Positions 23,860-36,455 of a stretch of 64,000 bases of DNA are shown one piece after another. Under the pieces are notes generated by a model that was not told where the DNA came from, ran no database searches, and saw only the letters and a program-made list of their open reading frames with translations. The position numbers and the translations under genes were made by a program. Where the stretch lies: NCBI GenBank assembly GCA_038363925.1, contig JAQQWL010000011.1:1240001-1304000 (forward strand). The letters are read 5' to 3'. Source of the DNA: Apiospora phragmitis. Lineage: Eukaryota; Ascomycota; Sordariomycetes; Amphisphaeriales; Apiosporaceae. Every line of letters starts with the position of its first letter. The stretch's first letter is position 1.

Positions 23860-26621
23860 TTAAAAGAAGTGCGTGTAAATTTTGGAGGTCTCGTGAACTT
23901 CCATCTCCTGCAATGTCAAGGTCAGCAGCTGTAGTAAGATAATCAAAACACTCATAAAAACATACCATCTTGAAGCTGTTGAGCTCTTCTTTGATTTGCT
24001 GCGCCAACATTGGCGTCAGGCGATTGCAAGTTGCAATTTCTCCCCTTCTATCATATTCTTGGCTCGGCCATGTGTCGTGAAACACAATGCGTGGGCTAAA
24101 TGTGGCGTTTCGCTTGCTCATACCGCCCGAGGGTGTCCCAGGGGCGCTCTTGGTGTCTTGACGCAAGCGCAGGGCGGACATGAAGTAGTCCTCACCTCCA
24201 ATAGCAACAGTCGAGCCCGTGCGCTTATGCTCATCGTTCGGCGTGCTTGGAGCACTGGAGTTCGGAGAGTCACTGATGTGGGGGATCATTGGCAGTTCGA
24301 AATTAGAACCCTTAGATTCCTGGGCGGGACTTGGAGAGTTACTCCGAGCTAGTAAACGTTAGTGATATGTTGAAAGGATATCAGACCAAAGGGACATACT
24401 CTTCAGAATACCCTTTCGGATCGTTGCCAGAACCTCGGCCCTTTCTTTGTCACCTCCAACGATGCTCTTCCTCGCCGTTGAGTTATCGGTACCAGAGCTT
24501 CCGAGGCGGTCTGATTTGAGACTATCGGAATGCGTTACGTCAAGATGGTTCGCGTCGATCGAGTTCCTCTCCAGTCGCGGGAAGCCAGTGCCTCCGGCCG
24601 TTTGGTCGAGATCCCCGTTGGAGTTGATATTGACTCTCTCGCGTTCAGCTTCAACAGTAATCATAGAGACGGCCGCCTGGCTTGCTTCGGGCGGTGCCAC
24701 TTCGCTAGTCGGGGTTCCAATCATGGATTTCGGGCGGAAGAGGCCGACTAGGGAACGACCTCCCTTCTTCACCCCCTTACCCATCTTGCGGAGCATAATC
24801 GAGGCGGAGGATGCAGTGGATGAAATCGAGAGGTTGTCGGTTGAGCCTGCGAAGATTTTGGTGCCTGCATAGATGCTGTTTCCGAGACCGCTTGCCTCCT
24901 GCTTCTGTGCGATGCGTGCCTGCTCCTCCTCAAACGCATCATCGGTTGGTTGTTCCTTGCGCAATTTCCCGCATTCAGACTGGCCGGGAATCTGTTTGCT
25001 GTTGTCGAAGTCCCCTCCCGCGCTAGCTGCTCTTAACTCGGCAGCACTTCCAAAGGAAAAGGCTCTTCGGAGTCGCGACGTTTTACTCTTCGACTTTCCT
25101 CCCTTTTCATTGATGGCAGCTAGCTGCCTGGCGGCAGCACTCGGAGGCCCATTTGAACCGGGAGCCTTGGCGGGCCCTGATGATTTGGCAGCCGCAGCAG
25201 AAGCATCATCCGCATTTGATCCAGAGGCCATGTTGACCGGCTTTGACAGCGGTGATGGATTGAAATTGCGTTTACCCACATCAGATGAAGAGCCGCGAGG
25301 AGGTATGTTTACAGACTTGGCTTGATCAGAAGTGCTAGGCTTCTCATCGGTGCTGGTGATGGTCGAGGCAGGGCTGGCAGTTGTGGGGGCAGATGCATTG
25401 GAGTTTCGATTGGTAGACTGTTGTAGGGGGTTTCCCATGTCAGTAAGGGTTGGCAGAACAGCGAGCCAAGGCGCGGGGATTGATCGTCTAATTGGACAAT
25501 TCCTCGGGTTTGGAGTTCAAATTAGAAATCACTCACCGATGAGGGTCGAGAATTGCTGCTGCGGCTCGACACTAGACTCTCCGAACTGTTATTCCTAGCA
25601 TGGGAAGGAGTTTTCTCAATAGTCGGCACAGTAAGATTGCGGACAATGGTCTTCTGTTGCTGCAATTGCTGGCTCTTTTCAGTTTTCATTCGAAGAGCAG
25701 CTTCGTCCGCTCGCTTCTGCTGTTGTTTGAACTCCTGCGGGGTCATGGGACTGGGATAATCGGTAGCATCAAACGAAGCCATGCTTCGTCGCCGGAATCT
25801 CTTTGTCTCTTCTTCGGATGTATGGCGGTGAACCTGCATGTCATCGGCTGCCACCCCGGTCATTAATGACCCGTATGCACTTTGTGGGCGGTTAGAAGTG
25901 GTTCTGGGGAGTACAACCTGTTGTCCATTGGCAGCGGTACGAGGATTGTACAGGTGGACTACGGTCGCCATACCCGACCCCGAGGGAATGGCTGAGCTTT
26001 GTACCTGCTGCTGCTGAATGACTGGTGTAGACTCCGTATGTCGCGGGGTGGGCCGTCTATATCTTTCAGGCGAGGATTTGGCGGCTGCAACTTGTGCAAA
26101 AGTTGGACCTCCTGCCATGTAGGTCGACTGAGGTCGAGCCGATGGAGAAATATTTCGGTTCATCTGAGGCAACGACATATCATCCCTTGATACCGGTTGA
26201 GTCGTCACCACAGGAGCACTCACACCGCTAGACAAGTTGTTCATGGATGTGTTTGTTTGGTAACGAGCTCGCGGGTCCAGTGTCTGCATCGTCGGTGCAT
26301 TTGGTGTCGATGTTGTCCGACTATAAGCCTGTCGCGGGCCACCGTTATTGGCCAGGTTAGGCGTGGATGTGAATGCATACGGCTGGACCGGCCCGGAGCT
26401 GCCTCGATAACTCGATTGTCCCCAACAACTCCCGCCAGCCCATGGTAGTTGTTCCTTTGTGCCTGTGATGTGTTCGCCCCGTACTGCTGCCCAGATTGAG
26501 ATTGTGAATGCGAGTGAGAGTGAGAGTGTGCCGGCATGATTGCTGATGATGAACTGGGTCTGGTTTGAAGCACTGTAACTGTTCCGGTTTGTTGAGGATA
26601 CGTCTGGACCATAGCAGCCAT
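23860..26621 (-). CDS. BNI4-like cell-polarity / bud-neck scaffold protein
   Basis: Low-complexity scaffold resembling fungal proteins annotated as BNI4, which in yeast targets Glc7 (PP1) and chitin synthase to the bud neck; a hyphal polarity role is inference. Four exons: 26621-25537, 25417-24400, 24348-23966, 23907-23860; introns 25418-25536, 24349-24399 and 23908-23965 all have GT..AG ends and keep frame. Start MAAMVQTYPQQTGTVTVLQ. Visible conserved blocks: VQPYAFTSTPNL, PMTPQEFKQQQKRADEAALR, SRLRRAFSFGSAAELRAAS, SIMLRKMGKGVKKGGRSLVG, and the C-terminal SPRIVFHDTWPSQEYDRRGE with AQQIKEELNSFKM joined to EMEVHETSKIYTHFF, the signature end of the family. One frame break at C4 26420-26423 (one more base gives GVVGGQSSYRGSSG). 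About 840 aa. Confidence 0.82.
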
Positions 26622-29600
26622 GATCGAGCGTCCAAACACAGCTGTTCAACGGCACGGCAGGTAGTTTGTCGTTTGAAGGAATGAGATCGAGTCAAAGGAA
26701 TGGATGACCACAGCTGACTTTGAGATTCTCGAAAGGAGGGTGTTTCCGAGTGGAAATGCTCAGATGACCTATTAGCAGCCAACAGTCAGTAAAGAAATTT
26801 GAAGCAATCGGGAATAGGACAAAGCAGCTGTTTCCCCGGTATTCAGGGTTGTGTGCAAAGGAAGAGTTTGACGAGCAGTAATGCGTGTACAATACTCTTG
26901 GCCAATGGTTTGGCTTGGTGTACACACCTCTTCGGAAACTCGTAGTATTATTATCACGGGTGATTAGAGCCCGTTTATTGCGTGAGGCTGGGCCCGTAGC
27001 AAATGGAGAGGTGATAATGGGCGGACGGCCTCGGTCGGGTGGAATTGAATTGGACGCCTGCGACCTGAGAAGGGTAGGAAACGAGTGGTGGTGCCTCCAA
27101 CAAAGTGGTCCACTGCTACCGTAGACGACTTGGCTTGTCCGATGTCGAGTAGTCCTCACGACGGTCGGTCTCTGATGGGATGACACAACAACGAGGCGTG
27201 TTTGGAGAAAGGTCTGGTCGGGTGATTCAAGTGTCACGAGAGACACAAGTAATCGGTGAAAGGACGAGTGCTAGAAGGAGGACATGAGGCCGCAAATTTG
27301 ACCGGAAGCTTTCAGCTAGCCCAAAAGAAGATGACCAAAAAGAAGAGGAGGCCAGTGTTTTTTTCTATTTTGTTTCGAAGGTTCAGCAGAAATAGGTGCC
27401 GCGCCTTGGCTAGGTATTCCCGTCTACAAGAGAATCTAAGGCACGACAGCGAAGAATCCGGTTGAGAAGGGACGAGGACAAAGGATGGGCGGCAGAAGTG
27501 TCCTGTACAGGGGTAAAATAAAAAGGAGCCCGGCGGAACAAACCACGCTCTAGCAAGAAAGGAAGGACTAGCTAGAATGAGGCACTGTTGAGAGAGGATG
27601 ATGTCTTGTGCAGTGAGATATGTACTAAGGAATTGAGGGGGAGGGCATGTCAGAACGAACGAGAACGGTGTCGAATAGGTAAAAGGAAAGAGGAAACGAA
27701 TACTGCAGCAGTGCAAATGCGTGATGGTATTCCAAGAGGTGTGGAAAGGGAGAGAGGCAGGTGGGTTTGGAGGTTTCGGTTGCAAGAGTGAGATCGCTGG
27801 GTTGCAGAGTGGACACGCGGTCCCAGGTGCTAACCAGAACAGAACACACCAGAATTGGATGGGATGGGACGAATCGACTGTGAAAATGAATGGATGAATT
27901 GAATGAATGAATGCACCCTCCTGCAGCAGCCTGGTCCTGGCAGGTAGCAGCTACCTGGCTAGGTGGCTAGGGTAGGTACCGGCCTGCTGCAAGTCTCGAG
28001 CGATTCCTACGGAATACCGTCCGTGTCGTACTGTGCTGGGCGCTGGGAGACAGCAGCAAAGACGCAGCAGCAGGGCGAGTAGAAGCGAGTGCTGCTGGCA
28101 GGCCTCTGCACAAGGCAAGAAGACAGGACATCCCCAATCCCCCCAGTGCGATGACCGCATTGATAGATTCTCACGCACGGAGTACGTACAGGCGATGCGG
28201 CGAGCGCAAGCGCAAGCAGCAGCTGCACCTGAAGTTGAAGTGGATTCATTTGAGGGTTCATTTGCAGTGCATACTGTACTGTACTGGGAGGTGTTATTGT
28301 TGTTGTTGACCTGCGGGCTCGTGTTAGCACCCCTGCTAAGTTAGCACTGCACGTAACAGTGGATGCCAATGCACTTCCATGCTGTTTGGGGGCACGACCG
28401 GTGCATTACCAATAGACGCTTGTCCTGTCCTTGGGGCAGATAGGTGTAGACGCAGCATGTACCTTCCGTCCTGGGCAGTGAGTATATACGGTCAGTTGAA
28501 AACTTGCAATCTTGCTGGTATGTAAGATGTATGTAGGTACCAGCGTCCATTTGACGTCTGTGTCTGACTTGCACTAATCAAACCACTGGATCCTGCGGCG
28601 CGCTCCTGCGCTCATCAGTGCAGAAGACGGGCTCACATGTGTGTGTGTGTCTTTCAGGAGATCCCTTGCTCGGATTGGTTGGTCAGGCTGCATAAAGCAA
28701 GACAGTGGCAAGCAGAGGATTCTCAAACTTGGGTTCGATAGAGTGCATAGTACATGATAGACCAGTGTGTAGCATTCAATGGGTGGTTTAGATTGTGTGC
28801 CTACACATCATCACGCGTAGAGTGTTGCTGGGTACCACGAACGGCTAGACCCTCCCAATGCGACTGATTTCGGGATGCCAATCTTCAGATGCCATTGGCC
28901 CAAAGAGTCTGGACGGTGGCGTCGACAGGCATTCAGCAATATCGCGCTAACAGCAAGCATGGGATGGGATGGGATGGCGAGGATGGGGACGGAGACGCGG
29001 GCATGCTTGACGAAATATTCTTTCGTTTGCATTAGAAGAGATGGAGATATCCATCGAACCTACTCCGTACCTGCTGTCGTCCCCATACAACCTACTGTAC
29101 CTGGAATCTAAAGTCGTACTGTGCAAAAGCGGTGGGTCGTGTCTTTTTCGCTTTTGCTTGTTATTTCCGTGTCAGTGACCACAGTACCATCTCCAGAATG
29201 GCAATATGCATTGACACACCGCGATTGATGGAATGATTGACTGGCTCCCCCAGCCAGCGGAAGGCGGACCGTGATACATATCACTATCGGGTATGCATAT
29301 CTACGTGCCGCAAGTATATCATCCATCGGTTCGTGTTTGTTTGCTCGCTTGCTGTTGCTCGAGAAGTAATGGGAGTGTTGACTATGAATTGAGTATTGAT
29401 AGGTAATTGACCGGTTGATTCTTTTTTTTTTATCCCGATTATGCAACGGCTCCCTTGCCTGCAAACTTTAAGCGGGTGTATCAGCCAAAGCAAGTGCAAT
29501 GCAAACAGATCCATTTCTGTCCGTCGGACTTGACTTTGTTTGTGGCGAGACGCGGTGTCCCCTGCTCTGTCCGTTATGCATGTGTCTATCGCTGTCACTT

Positions 29601-32600
29601 AGGTAAGCAGGGTGCCTAGCGCCTACATAACGTGTGGGTAGGGGAGATAAAATAAAAATAAAAATACATCAATGTCTGGGCAGATTGATCAATCACCTAA
29701 GTAGGGCGTGTGGTGTGTTGTCCAGCTGCCAGGCGTCAGGTCAGGTACTGTATGTAGGCAGGCCAGAAGGGGCATTAACAAGACTCCGGACTCGCCATTG
29801 GCATCAGAACAGCCAGCCTTTAACCAGTGACCATCAGACACAATAACGGCCATTGAATTCAATAATTACACTTAATATCATTTCTTTGAGTACTATACGA
29901 GCGTTACAACACCGTATTGTACTGGTGAGTCCGGAGTCTTGTCAAAGGCACTAGGTAGGTACTGGGCAGGCGTGGCAGGTAGGGTAGCGGAAAATTGATC
30001 GAGGGCCCCTTTTATCTGGGAAGATACCATTGAGGTTTTCTAGAAGCAAATCTTGGCTCCGGCTTTGCCTGCCCGCTTTCATCCATCACCATCTATCTGA
30101 CCACCCAACTGTCACTGTCACTGCAGCTTCCCTTGTCTAGCCTCGCCTTACTAAGGCAGCTCTACTGCCCTTTTGGGCATACAGGTCTTGAGGTAAGGTC
30201 GGTAGAAAGCCCACTGTGGGATGTCCAGGGGACGGGCTTTATTACTCCAACAGGAGGGATAGCCTTTGACATATGTACAGTACGAGGCCATTGCAACTTG
30301 GTAATTCTATTACTGTACATACTGCTGCTGCAGGTTAGACGTACATACATACGAAGATCAGTTTTATATACCTACATGTAGTTGCTTAACCTTAACTGTA
30401 TCCTCGGTGTGTTTCAACTCAGGCATGATTCACCGTCGTCGCTGGCATCCGGCAGTTTCTCGCTTCTCACTACAGTGCAGACGGTGCGGGACTTGTGGTC
30501 TCGCTGTTTGTGATGTGTCGGCAGAGACAGCTTGAGATTGCAATCCAATATAAAAAAGCAGTCATCGCAGACCCATCGGCCTATCAACTTTGCTGGCCAT
30601 CCACTGTTGTCTCCGATGCAGGGTGTCTGATGCAACTTCCTGCAGGTCTTGATGGATTGCAGCAGCACCGACTGGCCAAATGCAATGAGGCACCACCACC
30701 ACCAGGCGATTCGACGAAACAGCGAATGGGTCAATCTACCAACAACCCCTGGGCCCTAGTCGCCCCTAGTCGGATCACTGCACAAATACATAAGCCGCAC
30801 CATGCTTAATTCACTGATGAACGAATTGACTGACATTCACCACATTGGTCATTTTCTCAAGATTACTTGATGGCTGGAATTTGCTTTATGATTCTTCTGA
30901 TGAGTTTGATCTGTTTCTGTGGCTTGAGAACGATATCTTGGAGAGCTCGAGTGTGATAGTATCTGTGGGTGGTTGACACAATTGGCGCGCGGGTTGCTGC
31001 ACTAGCACAACGTTGTCTGTTTTTTCGAGACCTGCGTGAGCGAAACTGACTGAACACTGTGAAGCAAAGGCAATGACAGCCTGGATCACGAATCGGTTCA
31101 TGTGTTGCGTATGCATATGCCAATAACGAGCCCGCCATCCTGCCAGCCCTTTTCGGGCAACCAGCGAGTGGTGAGGATGTAAGAACTAGCGCTTGGATAC
31201 GAAACAGGCGGAAAATGCACTGCCCCCCTCAACGTCTTGTCCCGAATCTCGGGTCGACAATTCATCATTCACCATCTTCCCCACGAAGTAACCCAGTCTT
31301 GTGGCCAGGGTGGTCAGGGTGCCCCTATTCTCCATTTAGCGGTGGGCTTACAGGGGGGGCCAGGGCGGCTTGGGTGCTCCACATTCAAATTGCATCAGTC
31401 GATTAGGGGTTCAGATCTGCATACTAGACTGCGTGCTAACCTCGTCAAATTCATCAATGTGCAGCGAAAAGCAAAAGACGCATGGTCGGTCGCGAGGTGG
31501 TGTTCACTCCTATGATTACTAAGTCGCCATGTTACGGTCTGGACAGGCGCAAATACTGAACAGTGCTACATATCTGATCGTGAACTGGATTCGATGATGG
31601 CCTCCACTGGCAGATCATCCATTGCGTGAGTTGGGATCAGCCGTCTTGAATCGTGGTTCGCGGATCTTGGACACTTTCCGTTTTGGAGTTCGATGGCTGA
31701 GGCGTGCTTTGATGGCGGTTGGCTACATGTATCAAGCCACTCAAGTGGTATTAAACCGCAGCCAAGTCTCATTGTATCTGCACTCGAAACGACTATTCGT
31801 TTCTGTCAAATACTAATAGGCCCTTTTGTGTTGATGCTGGCCTTCCTTCTGACACAGCGGGCAAGTAGCTTATTCATACCAGTCATGGCGTCCCTGGCTG
31901 ATCGCGCTCTGATACACCGCCTTCCAGATTCTTGCTCTTTTGACGTTATTCTCTTGACTGCGGTAAGGCAGGATGCAGTCAAAGAATTCGTTGCTGTGCA
32001 AGCCAGACGTTTTTACAGTGTCACTAACAGGCGATATCCCGCTGAAGCGGAGTTTTTTTTCCTGAGCTAATTGGCATGATCGTCAGCATTCCGTATAGAC
32101 CAGTTGTTTGCTTGAGCCACTGAAGCCACTGTACTATAGCCATAATTTATAGCATCCTCTCTTAACGTCAAGGGATTTGGATTAGATTGGATCAGCCAAG
32201 GTCTTATTTGAAGAACCTTTCAGTCTCGGACTTTAACTTGTTAATAAGACTATCAACATCATGTTCAGCCCAGCTAGCGCACTAGTACAGCCTGGTAACA
32301 TATAGCATATAGCGCCAAGGGCAACCTGGCCGATAGGTCGAGTTTCAGGATGTTGCTCAAGAGACGGATGAGGTATATCGAACCGTTCCGTTTATACGGA
32401 GTATAAGTACTGTAACTCTATTGCGGTGCAAGGACAATTTTACCTAGGCCAGAAGGAAAGACTGCAATTACGTACATTCTTCCAGCCTTACCACTTCGGT
32501 GGTTGTGAATGCGGAGTGTCACTATACTTACCATGGATTTATTGGTGGATTGCAGATGGTATTTCACCGACACTCTGAAAGAAATGCATGATTAGCCACG

Positions 32601-34550
32601 CCACCACCACATCGAAAGCAGTGCCAGAACGAGTCGCTCGCTGAGCTGATAATGCCACGACCTGCCGATTCTATGACTCGACGCATTTCGCGTCCGTTGC
32701 CCGATGCTGTGTAGTGTGCTCCCACATACCACATATGTACGACCACAGCCTTCCCTACTGGCATGCGACATACGCTCGCTGTGTGTTGCAGGAAGTTGTG
32801 TTCGGCGGAAGTTTCCTTTACGTCAACAGGGCTTGGCCCAATACTCGCGACATACTCTCGCCTTCTCGAGAGCTAGAGCGGCGGGCTAGGTCCGTCAGCC
32901 GCAAAGGGCGTCCACAGAGAGAAGACCAAGGAACTAGTTGTGTTTCAGATATTGTCTACTAATAGTAACGCAAGCACGCGCGGCAGTTATAACATACGCA
33001 ATAATACCATAGTAGATATCGGTGGCTTGACCGGGTCCGCGTGGCTCCATATGATCTGCAAGATGGAATACTCTAGCCCGACCAGCTCGGCACTAGAAAG
33101 GCTAATAAAAAAGTAGCCATGTTTACCCTACTACCAGACCGCATCTCTCCCCCTCTTCATGTGGCCCCTCCTGATACGTCCGCTACAGTAATATGGTTGC
33201 AAAGGCGGCCGATCTGACAGCTTTGTGTATTATTCCTATCGCCTTATTGGCTAGTATCTCCTTGAACCAGCAACTGTATAACGATGCTTATGACGCCGTG
33301 GCTTTCAGAGTCTGCCGTCGTTTCTAAGGTGGCAGTCTTTAGTCTTGGTATTACTCGGAGGACCTTGAAGCAACTATGACACAACTTGGGCGTGTCGAGA
33401 AGAGTTTATAGCCGCAGGCGTCCCATGGTAATCTCGATCCAGCATGCAGGGAAAGGCAAACTCCAAAAGGTAAATAAAGTAGGAGATGACATATGCTGCA
33501 TACCAAGCAAGAGGATTACAGTAGCTGAAGCTCGCTCGAGTCATGGGATGCTGCAGACTCGAAGTGAACGATATACTAGATCAACTTAAAACGGGCAAGA
33601 ATGCGTGCCCAGCCCGCCAGTCGGGGGGTTTCTTCGGGATCCCCACTCGGCGAGGTTCCACAGCTAAGATCCCAAGACACCGGTACCCGATGGTGGGCCT
33701 GCCGATCTCTCGCGGCCGCACCTCCAGTCACTCCAAGTGCCAGGCACGCAGGCTGCTGCTTAGTAGTAAGTAGGTAGTACGAATAGAGAGAGAGAGAACT
33801 AGAGAACTTGACGCTTGGCTGACAACCGACAACGTTCATTCTTATCTTTCAGCTTCCTGCCGTCGAATCGAGGAGAAGAAAAGCCTCATATCAAGTATGA
33901 TGAAACCACGATCATCTCTGTCTGATGATTACCTCATAGTCAAATCCACAAGCTAATAACTCAACCCCAGAAGCTGGTGGGCTGAACGACCCGATCGATG
34001 ATGGTTTTGGGACGCTAAGCTTGCTGCTCCCAGACTTGACTCCTGCCGTTCTGCCTCAGTCGCTGCTGCTTTGCTACCTAACATTTGCTTGGCTGCAGGG
34101 TACGCCCAACATCCCCTCGTTACACTGATCCCGGGTGTGCTTTGCACACAAGCTGCGCGTATGCACATGCGACATATCTGTGATCAAGTCAAGCTCGATG
34201 CAATCGAACCGCACACAAGCACATACGCACATACACGTACACATACACAAACTCGCAAACGGACTAATAAGGAGAAACAGCATCTGGTCTGTGCCGAAAC
34301 CCCAGGAACTTACGTACTTACTGTACAGTACTTCAAGTAAGCAACCTTGAAGTCAAGCCTCGCCGGGCAATCCCGGCACACCGTCACACTCGCAGGAAAC
34401 AAAAACAAAACAAAACGAACGAACCAGGAGAAAAACTAGAAGAAAGAAAGAAAGAAACGCCCACTAAGGCCCAAGCCGTGGCTCAATAACGTTTGTGCCC
34501 CCCCTGGCCCCCCCCCGGTACGGGACGCGGCGCGGGGCAAGCAAGTGGTC
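26622..34550. other. Gene-poor 7.9-kb region
   Basis: No protein family on either strand. From about 27250 to 27800 the plus strand is purine-rich, so it is pyrimidine-rich in the direction of the BNI4-like gene and may be its distant leader or promoter. Elsewhere there are scattered TAGGTA/GTACTGTAC-type short repeats, a (GT)n tract at about 28636-28650, AC-rich sequence at 34205-34250 and a C-rich/G-rich stretch just before 34520. One inverted-repeat element is listed separately. Many of the short ORFs lie opposite each other and have no recognisable content. Confidence 0.5.
29778..29942. repeat. 165-bp element bounded by 20-bp inverted repeats
   Basis: Left end ACAAGACTCCGGACTCGCCA (29778-29797) and right end, reverse-complemented, ACAAGACTCCGGACTCACCA (29923-29942): 19 of 20 bases match. 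The inside has no ORF. I see no clear target-site duplication next to the ends (left flank CATTA, right flank CAAAG). A MITE-like relic is the most likely reading; a regulatory palindrome is possible. Confidence 0.5.
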
Positions 34551-36455
34551 ATGGTCGGCGTGCCCCGAAGCAATGCCTGTGCCCTATGTCTCAGCCGACG
34601 CGTGAAATGTGACGAGAGCCGCCCCAGTTGCTCCAATTGTGCCAAGTACGGGGCGGACTGCCCAGGCTACGTCCGCGGCGTGAAGTTTGTGGCCGGCAAG
34701 CACGTTGTCAGGTCGCGTGCCAGGGGTGGCACTGTTGCCTTTGCTGTTTCCTCCCGCACCACACCGTCTGCTGCTTCTTCCTCTTCTTCTTCCTCATCCT
34801 CCCCTTCTCTTTCCAGACCGTATGGGACAAGGCGACCGTCGTCCAGGCGAGTTCCCGATGCCGTGTCACCACCTAGGTCGAGGGGCATCCCGCCGCCAAG
34901 ACAAGCTCCCGTCCATGACAATGCCGGGGAGCTAGACGAGCAGGAAGCTAGCAGCGAGACGATCAGCGGTCAGCAGCAGCCGCAGCGCTTTTTGACGTCG
35001 TACGAGAAGCTCCAGTCGGCATTAGCGCATGTGAGCACCGCGCCGGTGATCACCCCTCGAGATGATAGAGCCCAGTTCATAGGCATGATGATGAAGAGTC
35101 TCGAAGAGTCGCAGCCGGAGAGCGAGATGGTCGTACTAGGCACCTGGTTCCAGCAGACCACCTCCCATCTCGGGCAGAAGCCGTCGCTCGATCGAGCGAG
35201 TTGCGCTTTTGCATTGCAGCTGCTGGGGAGGAATCACCATGACGAGGGTTTGCTAGCACAGTCTCGCACCCTATACGGGCAATCGCTATGGATGCTGCAA
35301 CAGGCACTCAATCATCCAAGCGAATGGAAGACACCAGAAACCCTGAACTCCGCCATGATACTCTGCCATTTCGAAGTAAGGGGCTGCAACCTGGTGCTGG
35401 CCCAGTCAAATCAATCGTGTTTCTAACGCAATGTATAGTTATTTGCGGGTACGGCCACAACGAGCAGCTGGAGTACGTGGATGAAGCATGCACTTGGTGT
35501 CGGGAAACTGATACAGCTTCGCGGCCCGGCCTCTTTCAACTCTGGGTGGGAACGGGCAGTTCTTCTGTCTTTCAGGCCCATAATGGTAGGTCGTAAACGC
35601 TTTCAATGTGTATAGAAAAACATAGAGCGGGAGGTTGATAGAAGCTACCAGATCATGAACGACCTCTTTAGTGGGCAGGACTGCTTCCTCGCCCATCCGC
35701 AATGGCAGTCTGTAATGAGACACCATGGCGATAGCCCGTCGGATTGGACCGTGGGCAGCACGATCTACAAGGATCAAGTCGACCTTGTGGATGACTACAT
35801 GCAACTCCTTGCCAGGATCCCCTCCGCTGTCAAAAACCTGTATATGCTACGAGCCGCGAACCAGGATGCCGCGAAGGCAGCACTGGACGCGGCCGAAGTC
35901 GCTCGCATCCGACAATCAATGAGGCACATCCGTGATGCGTTCGAGGCATGGTACCAGCGTATCCTGCCCTTCAACCCCGCGCCCGCCGAGGTGCCCACGC
36001 AGGACCCGGCCTCCATCTACCCGACCGTCCTACGCTACGAGAGCCCCTGGAAGGGCGCCCTGCACATGGGCTACTGGGCCTCCATGTGCATCGTGTATGC
36101 GACACTGATGGAGTGCCACCAAGCCTTGCCCCACGACGACCGTGATGGCGACGACGACAACAACGGATCTGCAGATAACGACGTGTACGGCGCGGGCGCC
36201 GCCGCCTTCGAGCTCTTGGCCGACCGCATCCTCCGGTCGGTCGAGACCGTCGGCGAGGGCATGATGGGTCCCTACCGATGCGGCTACTCGGTCCGCATGG
36301 CGTACGAGGTCGTCGAAGAGCGCACACAGGCCTGGATCCGCATGTGGATCGCGCGCTTCGAGAAGCGGTACGCGGCCACGGCGGTCGAGAGCTACCCGTC
36401 GCCTCGCGAGGTGGTTCTTGCCCCCTGGCTCGGTGATTGGGGGAAGGAGAAGTAG
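34551..36455 (+). CDS. Zn(II)2Cys6 fungal transcription factor
   Basis: Binuclear zinc-cluster regulator of about 591 aa. Exons 34551-35375, 35439-35585 and 35652-36455; introns start GTAAGG and GTAGGT, end ATAG and CCAG, and both are phase 0; a CTAAC branch point lies in the first. The cluster is at residues 10-37 with C-x2-C-x6-C-x6-C-x2-C-x6-C spacing, followed by a basic and Ser-rich linker. The middle and C-terminal part (ETLNSAMILCHFE, joined to LFAGTATTSSWMKHALGVGK and then QDCFLAHPQWQSVM) is the helical fungal-specific domain of the DUF3468 type. The start is the ATG eight codons before the first cluster Cys; an in-frame GTG two codons upstream is ignored. No frame break is needed here. 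No metabolic cluster lies next to it, so the target is unknown. Confidence 0.9.
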
